Source: Polynucleobacter brandtiae
GTDB lineage: Bacteria; Pseudomonadota; Gammaproteobacteria; Burkholderiales; Burkholderiaceae
Reading direction: 5' to 3'
Assembly (NCBI RefSeq): GCF_002797575.1
Contig: NZ_PGTX01000004.1
Span: 1 to 64,000 of the forward strand
Length of the DNA: 64,000 nt
Position numbers and translations under genes: made by a program. The notes beneath the pieces are model-generated. The model made no database searches. It was given only the letters and a program-made list of their open reading frames with translations, and was not told the origin of the DNA. This document shows, piece by piece, positions 52,285 to 63,538 of this stretch; the stretch's first letter is position 1; the number at the start of each line of letters is the position of its first letter.

Positions 52285-52329
52285 ATAGGCATTGTAGCCT
52301 TGACTGGAAACCCTGCAAGCCCCCCTTAC

Positions 52330-54312
52330 TTATTTGATAGCGTAGCGAATACCAGCAAAGATATTTGATCCGGCGTTGTTAAAGCCATAGTTTGTCTGAT
52401 ATTGAGAGTTAAAAACGTTATTCCAACGTATGAACGTAGAAAGATTTTTCTCAATTTGATAACTTCCATATAGTCCAACAAGTGCATAACTTGGCATAGC
52501 ATTTGTAATTGCTGTTTGGGTATCGTTTACGCCCCCCCATCTTGGACCATTGATGGTCACGTTTGTTCCAAAATTTAATTTACCAATTTTGTAGTCTGCA
52601 AGTAGGTTACCAACCCAATTTGCACGATATGGAACATCTAAACCAGTAGTTTGGTCAACAGTGCTCATTGCGTCTGCAGATGCCTTAAGTGTTAAGTCAT
52701 TTATACGTGCATCCATACCAAGTGATGCGCCTCTAATTTGCACCAAACTGAAATTAGTAGGTTGATAATAAGAATAGTAGGTAGCTGTGTCAGAGGCGCC
52801 AATTGGTAAGATAAAATTTTCAATTCTATTTTGATACGCAGTTAAATGGATGCCGTAGCTTCTTGTTTCGTAATGAATGCCCGTTTCAAAATTACGACTT
52901 GTTTCCGGTTTTAGATTCAGATTTCCGTAACCAGGGTAGTAGAGGTCATTAAACGAAGGCGCCCTAAATCCAGTTCCATAGTTTGCATTTACTCTTAACT
53001 CTTTTGTAAAAAAATATCCATATGCTGCGCTATATGTAACTTGTGAACCATATTGAGAAATTTGATCATTCCTCACTGCTAAAGTTGCAAGATTATTACC
53101 CCGCTTTAGTTCATAAGAACCTGCAATTGAATTTGTAGTTCTTGATTGATTCACTGTGCAATCATTTGAGCAGCCACCAGTTAAATAACCCGAGTTATTC
53201 AATTTGGCATATTGAATATTATTTTCTAGAAGTAATTGCAGTTTATCTTGGCCGATTTTAAAGTCGTTCTGCCATAAAAAGTCATATGAAGGAGTACTTA
53301 ACTTATCACTAAATTGTGAACTCAGATACTGCGAGGAGTTTGATGTGCTTGAAATTTGAAAGAAGCTACTCCAATTTTCCATTATTTGATTTTTTGAATA
53401 TGCAGAAAATATTGCCAGTTGGTTAACACCCATAGTAGTCTCGGGATGAGATTCACCATAAGGGCCAACAGTAGCGTCGAACACTGTATTAGGGTATTGA
53501 TAATTATTTTTACTAGAAAATACTTTTAAACCCAGTTCTTGACCTGCACTCCATGACGTTGAGAGCGATCCTGTAATGCCCAATCGTGTGTATCCCGTGG
53601 GCGTCGTTGGGAATGGGTAACTACTTGTTGTTGGGCTGTATTTATTGTTGCTGGCAACAGTATTAAATCCAGCAGAATTTTCTTGACTTACTCCGATTGA
53701 ATAATTTAAGTCTTTATCTTTTCCAGCAGATCCAGAGAGTGATGCATTTGTTATGCTTGTGTTGTATGTTCCATACCCAGCAGATGCTTCAAATTGTGTT
53801 GGTCCGCCACCTTTTTTTGTGAATATTTGAATAACCCCACCCATTGCATCAGAGCCGTAAAAGGTGCTTTGAGGCCCATAAATTATTTCAATATGGTCAA
53901 TTAACGATAGAGGTATTGCGTTCCATACTGCTCCTCCCGTTGCGGAATCTACCTTCACCCCATCAATTAAAACTAAACTCTGTCCGTTACTTGTTCCTCT
54001 GACGTAGACGCTTGAAATATTTCCCGCCCCACCAGTGCTTGAAATTTGTATGCCTCGTTGTTGCTGCAGTAAATCCGGAAGACTGGACTGGCCAGAATTT
54101 TCAATTTCTTCTCTGCTGATATACGTGTAGTCTGCTAGAACGTCATTTCCTGATTTTGGAGTTCTAGTTGCTGTAACGATTACTGGATTTGAGGGGGCTA
54201 ACGAATTTGTGACGGATACCGTGCTGGTATTTTGAGCAAACACTACCGTACTTATCGAAAATAATGCGCCGCATACCAGGGCACGCGAGCTGCTGCTGAA
54301 CTGCTGTTTCAT
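52330..54312 (-). CDS. btuB: TonB-dependent vitamin B12 receptor BtuB
   Basis: Outer-membrane receptor for cobalamin uptake. The 660 residues start with a signal peptide (cleavage near residue 26, VVFAQ), then the TonB box PVIVTATRTP (about 43-52), a plug domain with VYVRGTSNGQSLVLIDGVK-type motifs, and a beta-barrel of many alternating strands. The last residues, RYAIK, lack the usual terminal aromatic residue. A cobalamin riboswitch lies upstream, which fixes the substrate better than the protein alone. Base composition looks more AT-rich than neighbours. Confidence 0.92.
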   Translation of the reverse strand: MKQQFSSSSRALVCGALFSISTVVFAQNTSTVSVTNSLAPSNPVIVTATRTPKSGNDVLADYTYISREEIENSGQSSLPDLLQQQRGIQISSTGGAGNISSVYVRGTSNGQSLVLIDGVKVDSATGGAVWNAIPLSLIDHIEIIYGPQSTFYGSDAMGGVIQIFTKKGGGPTQFEASAGYGTYNTSITNASLSGSAGKDKDLNYSIGVSQENSAGFNTVASNNKYSPTTSSYPFPTTPTGYTRLGITGSLSTSWSAGQELGLKVFSSKNNYQYPNTVFDATVGPYGESHPETTMGVNQLAIFSAYSKNQIMENWSSFFQISSTSNSSQYLSSQFSDKLSTPSYDFLWQNDFKIGQDKLQLLLENNIQYAKLNNSGYLTGGCSNDCTVNQSRTTNSIAGSYELKRGNNLATLAVRNDQISQYGSQVTYSAAYGYFFTKELRVNANYGTGFRAPSFNDLYYPGYGNLNLKPETSRNFETGIHYETRSYGIHLTAYQNRIENFILPIGASDTATYYSYYQPTNFSLVQIRGASLGMDARINDLTLKASADAMSTVDQTTGLDVPYRANWVGNLLADYKIGKLNFGTNVTINGPRWGGVNDTQTAITNAMPSYALVGLYGSYQIEKNLSTFIRWNNVFNSQYQTNYGFNNAGSNIFAGIRYAIK

Positions 54313-54469
54313 GATGAACCTTCTGCCTTCGAATTACCAAGCTCACTTCCCCGCGAGCTGGGTCGAACAGAATTTCACTTTTAGAGTTCGAGCGTCAATT
54401 AGACATCTCCATCGCACGATAGAGGGGAGTCTTACTGGCGCGCGAAGGATCCCCGTCCGCAAAATTCCA

Positions 54470-54668
54470 CCTGTCTTGGCCGGTATCCGGGCTTGTAAAT
54501 TTCAGAGGCTGGCCTTCCCATGCAATTGACGCGCACAGTGGCTAAATCAGACTCCTGACTATCTAGCTAAAAGTTAGAAAGTATTTACTTACCGTTGCGG
54601 GGGCAGCACACGTTTAGTGTTTCCCGTTTAACTTTATTGCATTGCAATAAAGCACCACGACTCGCTGA
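54470..54668 (-). promoter_or_regulatory. Cobalamin riboswitch controlling btuB
   Basis: On the minus strand the B12 box GCTGCCCCCGCAACGGTAAG (54607-54588) is preceded by GGGAA and followed by GTCAGGAGTC, CACTG, GGGAAGGC and AAGCCCGGATACCGGCC (near 54494-54478), the ordered conserved elements of the adenosylcobalamin riboswitch. About 160 bases separate it from the btuB start. No clear T-run terminator was seen, so control of translation initiation is more likely. Ends are approximate. Confidence 0.95.
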
Positions 54669-54743
54669 CTATAGCTTAGTTTTAGAAATGAGGATGTTTT
54701 ATTACTTAATCAGCCTACAATATAGGGCTAGGAGTAATGATTT

Positions 54744-55361
54744 ATGACAGCGTTAGACAAGCACCCCGAAAAAAACCTGATTCGCCTACAGCTGAGCCAA
54801 AATTCTGTGCTCAAAAGCCTGGATTCAGAGACATTGGCAGAGTTGGAGCGTCATTTGGAGGTTTCAGATCTCAAAAAATCTGAAATCCTGCTCCATCAAG
54901 GCGATCATCAAATGGAGCAGTATTTCGTTTTAGATGGAATTTTGAAGCGGATCGTATCAAGCGCTGACGCTAAAGAGATGATTTTGCGCTTTGCTATTGA
55001 GAAAGACATTGAGACTAGCTATGCTGCTTGGCGCCTGAAAACCTCAGCCCCATACAGTATTGCCTGCGTTACTAAGGCTCGTGTAGCGCGCATGCCCCTG
55101 AAGAAGTGGGCTGAATTTTTGGATGCGCATCAGCCATTAAAGGAGAGTTTTGAGTTTGAGGTGATGCGCTTAATGAGTGAAATCATGGCCCACACCATCA
55201 CTCTGCATATGCTGGATGCCCCTGGGCGAGTGGAGCGTTTCTTGCGCAAATATGAGGCATTGTTTGAGCTTCTCCCCAAAAAAGAGCTGGCCGCCTACTT
55301 AAATCTCTCCCCAGAGACTTTAAGCCGTATGAAAACGAAGCATAAAGAGCTCTTTACGTAG
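54744..55361 (+). CDS. Crp/Fnr-family regulator of the oxalate locus
   Basis: A 205-residue regulator with a cyclic-nucleotide-binding-like domain (about residues 20-125), a dimer helix and a C-terminal helix-turn-helix (ELAAYLNLSPETLSRMK). The recognition helix holds E-x2-SR, as in FNR, predicting TTGA-type half-sites. There is no N-terminal cysteine cluster, so it is not an oxygen-sensing FNR. It precedes oxc on the same strand; a TTGAC-N4-GTCAA site lies between. Its effector may be an oxalate-derived metabolite or a redox cue (inference). Confidence 0.9.
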   Translation: MTALDKHPEKNLIRLQLSQNSVLKSLDSETLAELERHLEVSDLKKSEILLHQGDHQMEQYFVLDGILKRIVSSADAKEMILRFAIEKDIETSYAAWRLKTSAPYSIACVTKARVARMPLKKWAEFLDAHQPLKESFEFEVMRLMSEIMAHTITLHMLDAPGRVERFLRKYEALFELLPKKELAAYLNLSPETLSRMKTKHKELFT

Positions 55362-55397
55362 CCATAAAGCGAGTTGTTTCTAGATTTCAGGGGGAAA

Positions 55398-55439
55398 TTG
55401 ACCGAAGTCAATGATGAACTAGACCCCCAAGTCTAAGAT
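55398..55439 (+). promoter_or_regulatory. Probable activator site and promoter of oxc (box 55398-55411, -10 at 55434-55439)
   Basis: TTGAC-CGAA-GTCAA is a perfect FNR/CRP-like dyad. TAAGAT follows 22 bp later. Taking this as -10 gives a start at 55446 and centres the box at exactly -41.5, class II activator geometry. The leader to oxc is then about 126 bases. Confidence 0.65.
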
Positions 55440-55506
55440 TCAACTCAGCCTTATCGGGGTGTTTGCCCTTACCGTTGCATCCCTAACAACACTTTATTGG
55501 AGACAG

Positions 55507-55520
55507 TTAGCGCAAGCTAA
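55507..55520 (+). promoter_or_regulatory. Small hairpin in the oxc leader (TTAGC-GCAA-GCTAA)
   Basis: A 5-bp stem closed by a GCAA (GNRA-type) loop, 52 bp before the oxc start codon. It may stabilise the leader or affect translation. It is too short to be a terminator. Confidence 0.3.
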
Positions 55521-55571
55521 ATCGTATTGAACTTACTGATCGTTCAGTCGATGTAATTAACTAAATATTTT

Positions 55572-57281
55572 ATGACAACAGATAATCAAAACACCCCAGT
55601 AACCGACGGTTTTCACCTCGTGATTGATGCTTTAAAAGCAAACGATCTCGATACTATTTTTGGACTTGTTGGTATTCCTATTACTGACTTATGCCGCTTG
55701 GCTCAGGCTGAAGGCATTCGTTTTATTGGCTTTCGCCACGAACAACATGCAGGTAATGCTGCAGCAATTGCAGGCTACATGACCCAAAAGCCCGGTATCT
55801 GCATGACTGTTTCGGCTCCTGGTTTTTTAAATGGTTTAACAGCACTTGCCAATGCGACCGTGAACTGCTTTCCTATGATTTTAATCAGTGGCTCAAGTGA
55901 GCGCGAGATTGTGGACTTGCAACAAGGCGACTACGAAGAAATGGATCAGCTCAATGCTGCTAAGCCGTATTGCAAAGCAGCTTATCGCATCAATCACATT
56001 GAAGATATTGGCATTGGCTTTGCACGTGCAATCCGTGCAGCGGTATCAGGTCGTCCAGGTGGCGTGTATCTAGATTTGCCAGCGCAATTGCTGAGTCAAA
56101 CTATGCCGGTTGAAGAAGCTAAAAAGTCGATCTTTAAAGTAATCGATCCAGTTCCACGTCAAATCCCAGCAGCTGATGCTGTTGAGCGCGCCTTGAATAT
56201 ATTGAAGGGCGCCAAGCGTCCATTGATTTTGTTGGGCAAAGGCGCAGCTTATGCACAAGCCGATGCTGATATTCGTGCTTTGATCGAAAAATCAGGTATT
56301 CCTTACTTGCCAATGTCGATGGCTAAAGGTTTGTTGCCAGACAACCACCCACAATCGGCTTCTGCAGCCCGTTCATTTGTGTTGGCTGAGGCTGATGCGG
56401 TGATGCTGGTTGGCGCACGTTTAAATTGGTTGCTTGCGCACGGCAAAGGCAAGACTTGGGGCAAAGAGCCTAAGAAATTTATTCAGATCGATATTCAGTC
56501 AAATGAAATTGATAGCAACGTGCAAATTGATGCCCCATTGATTGGTGATGTCGGTTCTTGCGTTGGTGAGCTCTTGAAAGGTATTGCAGTAGTTCCCAAG
56601 CCAAGTGCTGAATGGATTAATGCCATCAATGAGAAAAAAGACAAGAACATGGCGAAGATGGCAGAAACACTTGCTAAAGAAGCCTCTCCAATGAACTTCC
56701 ATGGCGCATTGCGTGCTATTCGTGATGTTGTTAAGAAAAACCCAGATCTCAATTTGGTAAACGAAGGCGCAAACACCCTCGACTATTGCCGCGCCATTGT
56801 AGATATGTACAAGCCACGTAAGCGGTTTGACTCGGGTACTTGGGGCATCATGGGTATTGGTATGGGTTACGCAATCGGTGCTGCAGTAACTAGTGGTTTA
56901 CCAACGATTGCAGTTGAGGGCGATAGCGCCTTTGGATTTAGCGGTATGGAATTAGAAACCATTTGCCGCTATAACCTACCTATTACAACCATTGTGTTCA
57001 ACAACAACGGTGTATACCGTGGTACTGATGTCAACCCAACTGGTGGGGCTGATGTCGCACCAACTGTATTCGTTAAGAATGCACGTTACGACAAAATGAT
57101 AGAGGCGTTTGGTGGTGTGGGTTACTACGTTACTACGCCAGAAGAGCTGGAGACAGCCCTGACTAAGGCTATTGCGGAAGGCAAGCCCGCATTGATTAAT
57201 GCTGTGATTGACGAAACTGCCGGAACAGAAAGTGGACGTTTAACTAATCTGAACCCATCAACCGCAGCCGCAAAGCATTAA
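55572..57281 (+). CDS. oxc: Oxalyl-CoA decarboxylase
   Basis: Thiamine-diphosphate enzyme that converts oxalyl-CoA to formyl-CoA and CO2. The 569 residues match the 568-residue Oxalobacter enzyme. The N-terminal domain has [16 protein letters not shown] with the cofactor-activating glutamate, and the C-terminal domain has the diphosphate motif [11 protein letters not shown] followed by [10 protein letters not shown]. It is first gene of the catabolic run and is followed by frc after 79 bp. No oxalate transporter such as OxlT is coded nearby. Confidence 0.96.
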   Translation: MTTDNQNTPVTDGFHLVIDALKANDLDTIFGLVGIPITDLCRLAQAEGIRFIGFRHEQHAGNAAAIAGYMTQKPGICMTVSAPGFLNGLTALANATVNCFPMILISGSSEREIVDLQQGDYEEMDQLNAAKPYCKAAYRINHIEDIGIGFARAIRAAVSGRPGGVYLDLPAQLLSQTMPVEEAKKSIFKVIDPVPRQIPAADAVERALNILKGAKRPLILLGKGAAYAQADADIRALIEKSGIPYLPMSMAKGLLPDNHPQSASAARSFVLAEADAVMLVGARLNWLLAHGKGKTWGKEPKKFIQIDIQSNEIDSNVQIDAPLIGDVGSCVGELLKGIAVVPKPSAEWINAINEKKDKNMAKMAETLAKEASPMNFHGALRAIRDVVKKNPDLNLVNEGANTLDYCRAIVDMYKPRKRFDSGTWGIMGIGMGYAIGAAVTSGLPTIAVEGDSAFGFSGMELETICRYNLPITTIVFNNNGVYRGTDVNPTGGADVAPTVFVKNARYDKMIEAFGGVGYYVTTPEELETALTKAIAEGKPALINAVIDETAGTESGRLTNLNPSTAAAKH

Positions 57282-57360
57282 GTATTTTAGAGTAATGAAT
57301 CAGTAATATTTTTGAGCTAAATTAGGCAATAAATAAGTAGCAACTTAAGGAGAATTAAAA

Positions 57361-58611
57361 ATGACAAAACCATTAGACGGCATTCGCATCATCGATTTCA
57401 CACACGTACAAGCAGGTCCTGCGTGTACCCAGTTGTTGGCTTGGTACGGTGCTGATGTGATCAAGGTAGAGCGTCCAGGTTCTGGTGACGTAACACGTAG
57501 TCAGTTACGCGATATTCCAGATGTGGATGCGTTGTATTTCACGATGTTGAACGGTAATAAGCGTTCTTTGACTTTGGACACCAAGACTCAAGAGGGTAAA
57601 GAAGTTTTAGAGAAGATGATCAAGACTTCCGATGTAATGGTGGAGAACTTTGGCCCAGGCGCCTTAGATCGCATGGGTTTTAGTTGGGCGCGCATTCAAG
57701 AATTGAACCCAAAAATGATCATGGCTTCCGTAAAAGGCTTTAGTGATGGTCACTCATATGAAGATTTAAAAGTGTATGAGAACGTGGCTCAGTGTGCTGG
57801 CGGCGCTGCCTCTACCACTGGTTTCTGGGATGGTCCTCCTACTGTTTCTGCTGCTGCTCTGGGCGACAGTAATACAGGTATGCACTTAGCTATTGGTATT
57901 TTGACTGCATTAATGCAGCGTCAAAAAACAGGCAAGGGTCAAAAAGTATCTTGCTCAATGCAAGATGCTGTATTGAACTTGTGCCGCGTGAAGTTGCGCG
58001 ATCAACAGCGCTTAGACAAAATTGGTTACCTCGAAGAGTATCCACAGTACCCACACGGTACCTTTAGTGATGTAGTTCCACGCGGCGGTAATGCGGGTGG
58101 TGGCGGTCAGCCAGGTTGGGTATTAAAGTGTAAGGGTTGGGAAACGGATCCTAATGCTTATATCTACTTTACGATTCAAGGCCATGCTTGGCAGCCAATT
58201 ACAGAAGCTCTCGGTCGTCCAGAGTGGGCAACTGATCCTGCTTATATGACTGCAGAAGCACGTCAAGATAAGATTTTTGATATCTTTGCAGTAATTGAAG
58301 AGTGGCTCAAAGACAAGACCAAGTACGAGGCAGTAGATATTCTCCGTAAGTTCGATATTCCTTGTGCACCAGTACTCTCAATGAAAGAATTGGCTGCATC
58401 ACCAGACTTACGTAAGAGTGGTTCCATTGTTGAAGTCGACCACAAAGCCCGTGGTAAGTATTTAACTATTGGTAGCCCAATTAAGTTCTCTGACTTGGAA
58501 GTCGAAGTAAAGCCATCTCCTTTATTAGGTGAGCATACTGATGAAGTATTGACTGATCTTGGTTATAGCGCAGACGACATTTCAAAGCTGCACGCAGCTA
58601 AAGCAGTTTAA
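57361..58611 (+). CDS. frc: Formyl-CoA:oxalate CoA-transferase
   Basis: Class III CoA-transferase that moves CoA from formyl-CoA to oxalate, closing the cycle with Oxc. The 416 residues keep the catalytic aspartate D169 in LGDSNTGMH, at the same position as in Oxalobacter Frc, and the mobile glycine loop GGGG-Q at 246-250. AAGGAG at 7-8 bp spacing precedes the ATG. A strong terminator follows at 58640-58668. Confidence 0.95.
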   Translation: MTKPLDGIRIIDFTHVQAGPACTQLLAWYGADVIKVERPGSGDVTRSQLRDIPDVDALYFTMLNGNKRSLTLDTKTQEGKEVLEKMIKTSDVMVENFGPGALDRMGFSWARIQELNPKMIMASVKGFSDGHSYEDLKVYENVAQCAGGAASTTGFWDGPPTVSAAALGDSNTGMHLAIGILTALMQRQKTGKGQKVSCSMQDAVLNLCRVKLRDQQRLDKIGYLEEYPQYPHGTFSDVVPRGGNAGGGGQPGWVLKCKGWETDPNAYIYFTIQGHAWQPITEALGRPEWATDPAYMTAEARQDKIFDIFAVIEEWLKDKTKYEAVDILRKFDIPCAPVLSMKELAASPDLRKSGSIVEVDHKARGKYLTIGSPIKFSDLEVEVKPSPLLGEHTDEVLTDLGYSADDISKLHAAKAV

Positions 58612-58639
58612 TAACGACTCTTTAGTAATTGCATTATGC

Positions 58640-58668
58640 AAAAAGGCGCTCTTCATGAGCGCCTTTTT
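58640..58668. terminator. Bidirectional rho-independent terminator after frc
   Basis: GGCGCTC (58645-58651) and GAGCGCC (58657-58663) form a 7-bp GC-rich stem with a TTCAT loop, flanked by A-runs before and T-runs after. It would end the oxc-frc transcript and insulates the downstream genes. Confidence 0.9.
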
Positions 58669-58706
58669 CTTGTCTGCGATTTCGTAAAGATGAGTAGACT
58701 AGTGCA

Positions 58707-59135
58707 ATGAACACAAACATTGATGTACTTAAGTTATTGGATTGCATAGGCGATGCCATGATCGTGGCTGATGCCCATGAAAAGATCGTACTGTGGAATG
58801 CGGCCGCCACACGAATATTTGGATACACAGAAGCAGAAGTGCTTGGCAAGACATTGGATTTAATTGTTCCTGAGCGTCAACGCCAAAGACATAGTGAGGG
58901 CTATCGGCATTCCATGCACACTGGCACCACTCGTTATGGATCCGCACTGTTGAAGGTGCCTGCCAAACACAAAGATGGTCGCACTCTATCGATCGCTTTT
59001 ACTGTCGGGATGTTGCTTAATGAGCAGCATGAAGCCTATGGAGTAGTTGCCGTTATCCGAGATGAGACTGAGCGTTTTGCTCAGGAAAGGGCGCTACAAA
59101 AGCGTCTAGCCGATCTAGAAAATTCTGCACCCTGA
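58707..59135 (+). CDS. Stand-alone PAS-domain protein
   Basis: A 142-residue protein made almost entirely of one PAS domain (about residues 8-125), with DAMIVADAHEKIVLWNAAATRIFGYTEAEVLG-type core motifs (for example WNAAATRIFGYTE) and a PAC segment ending VVAVIRDETERF. A short coiled-coil tail follows. It has no kinase, HTH or GGDEF output domain, so it may be a sensor that acts on a partner. It lies between the two frc genes, after the terminator. A flavin or heme ligand cannot be predicted. Confidence 0.88.
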   Translation: MNTNIDVLKLLDCIGDAMIVADAHEKIVLWNAAATRIFGYTEAEVLGKTLDLIVPERQRQRHSEGYRHSMHTGTTRYGSALLKVPAKHKDGRTLSIAFTVGMLLNEQHEAYGVVAVIRDETERFAQERALQKRLADLENSAP

Positions 59136-59159
59136 GTCTCAAAGTACTTTCAGGGCATT

Positions 59160-59230
59160 GGCATAGGATATGCCTAAAAAATAGGCATTAATTATTGAGA
59201 TTGAAGGGCGCACTGGTAAAATATGCCTAA
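59160..59230. repeat. TGCCTA repeat cluster upstream of the second frc paralog
   Basis: GGCATA-GGA-TATGCC (59160-59174) overlaps ATGCCTA-N5-TAGGCAT (59170-59188). ATATGCCTAA occurs at 59168-59177 and again at 59221-59230. Four copies of the same half-site in 71 bp point to a regulator-binding region different from the TTGAC site before oxc. Confidence 0.6.
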
Positions 59231-59263
59231 TTTAAAAATTCATACATTATTAGAAAGTTCATC

Positions 59264-60511
59264 ATGGCAAAAGCGTTAGAGGGAGTTAAAGTCCTCGACT
59301 TTACCCACGTGCAATCCGGCCCAACCTGCACTCAGTTGCTTGCTTGGTTTGGTGCTGATGTTATCAAGGTTGAAAAATCGGGGGAGGGGGACGCAACGCG
59401 TGGTCAGTTACGCGACATCCCCGATGCGGATAGTTTGTATTTCACGATGTTAAACCATAACAAACGCTCCATTACGGTGAATACAAAAACTCCCCGTGGT
59501 AAAGAAATTTTAGAGCGACTCATTAAGGAGTGTGATGTCCTGGTAGAAAACTTTGCTCCAGGCGCTTTAGATCGTATGGGTTTTTCTTGGGAGCGTATTC
59601 AGGAGCTCAACCCGATGATGATTATGGCCTCTGTTAAAGGTTTCGGTCCTGGCCCTTATGAAGATTGCAAGGTGTATGAGAACGTTGCACAGTGTGCGGG
59701 CGGCTCAGCATCAACAACTGGTTTTGATGATGGCCCCCCAATGGTGACTGGTGCTCAAATTGGAGATAGCGGCACCGGCTTGCATTTGGCTCTAGGAATT
59801 GTTACGGCGCTTTACCAGCGCACGCATTCTGGCCGAGGTCAAAAGGTGCTAGCTGCAATGCAAGATGCCGTACTCAATTTGTGCCGCGTCAAATTGCGTG
59901 ACCAACAGCGTTTAGAGCGCAACGGTACTATGCAAGAGTATCCACAGTATCCTAACGGCACCTTTGGGGATGCTGTACCCCGCGCTGGCAATGCTTCTGG
60001 TGGCGGTCAGCCTGGTTGGATTTTGAAATGTAAGGGCTGGGAAACAGATCCTAATTCTTATATTTATGTCGTAGTTCAGGCTCCAGTATGGGAGGCTATT
60101 TGTAAAGTAATTGGTCGCGAAGACTGGATCACTGATCCAAACTATGCCTCTGCCATGGCACGGTTGCCACGTTTGATGGAGATTTTTGCTGAGATTGAGA
60201 AGTGGACTTCTACCCTAACAAAATTTGAAGTGATGGATACCTTAAATAAGTATGACATTCCTTGCGGACCTATTTTGTCGATGAAAGAAATTGCTGAAGA
60301 ACCTTCACTCAGGGCGACGGGAACGGTGGTTGAAGTGGATCATCCTATTCGTGGAAAGTATCTGACTGTGGGTAATCCAATTAAGTTATCAGATAGCCCA
60401 ACTGAAGTAGAGCGTTCACCACTGTTGGGTGAGCACACCGATGAAATCTTGAGTGAACTTGGGTTTACAACAGATGAACTGATCTCTTTACGTCGCGATA
60501 AGGTTATTTAA
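59264..60511 (+). CDS. Formyl-CoA transferase paralog (class III CoA-transferase)
   Basis: A 415-residue paralog of Frc, clearly similar along its whole length. The catalytic aspartate is kept (D168 in IGDSGTGLH). The glycine loop reads SGGG-Q (245-249), with the first glycine replaced by serine. This could change loop motion or acceptor choice. It has its own upstream repeats and is followed 1 bp later by a formyltransferase-fold gene, unlike frc. It may use formyl-CoA with a different acid or be an isoenzyme. Confidence 0.92.
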   Translation: MAKALEGVKVLDFTHVQSGPTCTQLLAWFGADVIKVEKSGEGDATRGQLRDIPDADSLYFTMLNHNKRSITVNTKTPRGKEILERLIKECDVLVENFAPGALDRMGFSWERIQELNPMMIMASVKGFGPGPYEDCKVYENVAQCAGGSASTTGFDDGPPMVTGAQIGDSGTGLHLALGIVTALYQRTHSGRGQKVLAAMQDAVLNLCRVKLRDQQRLERNGTMQEYPQYPNGTFGDAVPRAGNASGGGQPGWILKCKGWETDPNSYIYVVVQAPVWEAICKVIGREDWITDPNYASAMARLPRLMEIFAEIEKWTSTLTKFEVMDTLNKYDIPCGPILSMKEIAEEPSLRATGTVVEVDHPIRGKYLTVGNPIKLSDSPTEVERSPLLGEHTDEILSELGFTTDELISLRRDKVI

Positions 60512-60512
60512 T

Positions 60513-61445
60513 ATGCGGGTTGCTTTGATTGGTAGTGCTGATTTTGGTAAGGCAGCGTTAGAGGCCTTTTTGGACCGAGGTGATGAAGTGGTCGCTGTGT
60601 TTTGCCCGCCCGACAACCCTAAATCTACTAAGCCAGAAGCATTGAAGGAAGCTGCCATTGCAAGCGGTTTAGTTCCCCTGCAGTTTGCATCCTTGAAGGG
60701 GCCTGAAGCGGCTCAAGCGATGATTGATAGCCAGGCTGATATTTGTGTAATGGCTTATGTACTTCAGTTTGTTCCTCAAGAGTTAGCTAAATTGCCCAAG
60801 CATGGCACTATTCAGTATCACCCCTCCTTACTCCCTAAATATCGTGGACCCAGCGCTATTAATTGGGCAATTGCTCTGGGTGAAGAAAAGACGGGATTGA
60901 CTATTTTTCGACCATCGGACGGATTGGATGAGGGCGAAATTATTTTGCAAAAAGAGGTTGCTATTGGACCCGACGATACTTTAGGGCATATCTACTTTGA
61001 TGCCTTATTCCCTATGGGCGTTAAAGCATTGCTGGAGGCTGCAGATCTGGTGGCTGCTCATCAGCATCAAGAGATTATCCAGGATGAATCCTTGGCAAAT
61101 TACGAGGGTTGGTTTGAAATAAATGCCGCGCAGATTCATTGGGCAAGCCATATCACTCAAACGTACAATCTTATTCGTGCTTGCAACCCAGCGCCTGGAG
61201 CCTGGACAAAAATGGGCGAGCAAAAGGTACAAATTTTTGATGCCCGTAAACATGTTTCCGCTACCTACGGGGCTGTAAAAGGAAAGCCAGGGGAGATCAC
61301 TCAGATTTCTGCGGACTCATTTTTTGTGGGCTGTCATGGAGGACAGATTGAGGTCCTTAAGGCAAAGGGTAGCGCAGGAAAAATGAGTGGCGCCCAGTTA
61401 GCCCAGGAGTTAAATCTACAGGTAGGCCAATTTTTTCTACTGTAG
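60513..61445 (+). CDS. Formyltransferase-fold protein like the hydrolase domain of 10-formyl-THF dehydrogenase
   Basis: A 310-residue protein with a formyl_trans_N domain (about 1-180) and a C-terminal OB-like domain (about 205-305). It resembles the N-terminal domain of 10-formyltetrahydrofolate dehydrogenase more than Fmt: HPSLLPKYRGPSAINWAI holds H103 and DGLDEGE holds D139, the same 36-residue spacing as the catalytic H106 and D142 of that enzyme. It starts 1 bp after the Frc paralog and must be co-translated. It could release formate from, or load formyl onto, tetrahydrofolate. Fmt itself is a less likely reading. Confidence 0.85.
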   Translation: MRVALIGSADFGKAALEAFLDRGDEVVAVFCPPDNPKSTKPEALKEAAIASGLVPLQFASLKGPEAAQAMIDSQADICVMAYVLQFVPQELAKLPKHGTIQYHPSLLPKYRGPSAINWAIALGEEKTGLTIFRPSDGLDEGEIILQKEVAIGPDDTLGHIYFDALFPMGVKALLEAADLVAAHQHQEIIQDESLANYEGWFEINAAQIHWASHITQTYNLIRACNPAPGAWTKMGEQKVQIFDARKHVSATYGAVKGKPGEITQISADSFFVGCHGGQIEVLKAKGSAGKMSGAQLAQELNLQVGQFFLL

Positions 61446-61463
61446 TGACAGCGCGCTTATTGC

Positions 61464-63179
<1,716 letters not shown>

Positions 63180-63187
<8 letters not shown>

Positions 63188-63371
63188 TGGAATAGACGTA
63201 AGCGCGTTGCTTTAACTTGGCTACTTTTGCACGGCGTTGATCTTCTGTAGTCAGTGGTACCTGGTCCCAAAGGAGGGCGCGACCCGCTTGCTGTCCTGCC
63301 TCAATATCAGGTTGCTCGGTTTTAAGCTCATTTAAGAACTGGGTAAATTCAGACTGGTACCTTGCCATCAT
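63180..63371 (-). CDS. DUF3460 small protein
   Basis: A 63-residue protein with ARYQSEFTQFLNELK at the start and ALLWDQ in the middle, typical of the betaproteobacterial DUF3460 family of unknown function. Start is the ATG at 63371 or 63368; a longer frame adds residues not seen in the family. It overlaps scpA by 8 bp and lies downstream of metG, its usual neighbour. Confidence 0.85.
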
Positions 63372-63538
63372 ATTTCCTAAAATGACCAAACTAATTGAGT
63401 AGCTTGCAAAAGTTATTGGGTGGCAACTAAGTGCCAAGCCCATCATTATTAACGATTTTTCCTACAAACCCATCGACTTTTTGCTTGATTACCTCAAATC
63501 TTCGTTTTTTATGGGGCCAGAGAGTTTTCAGGCTTTCT

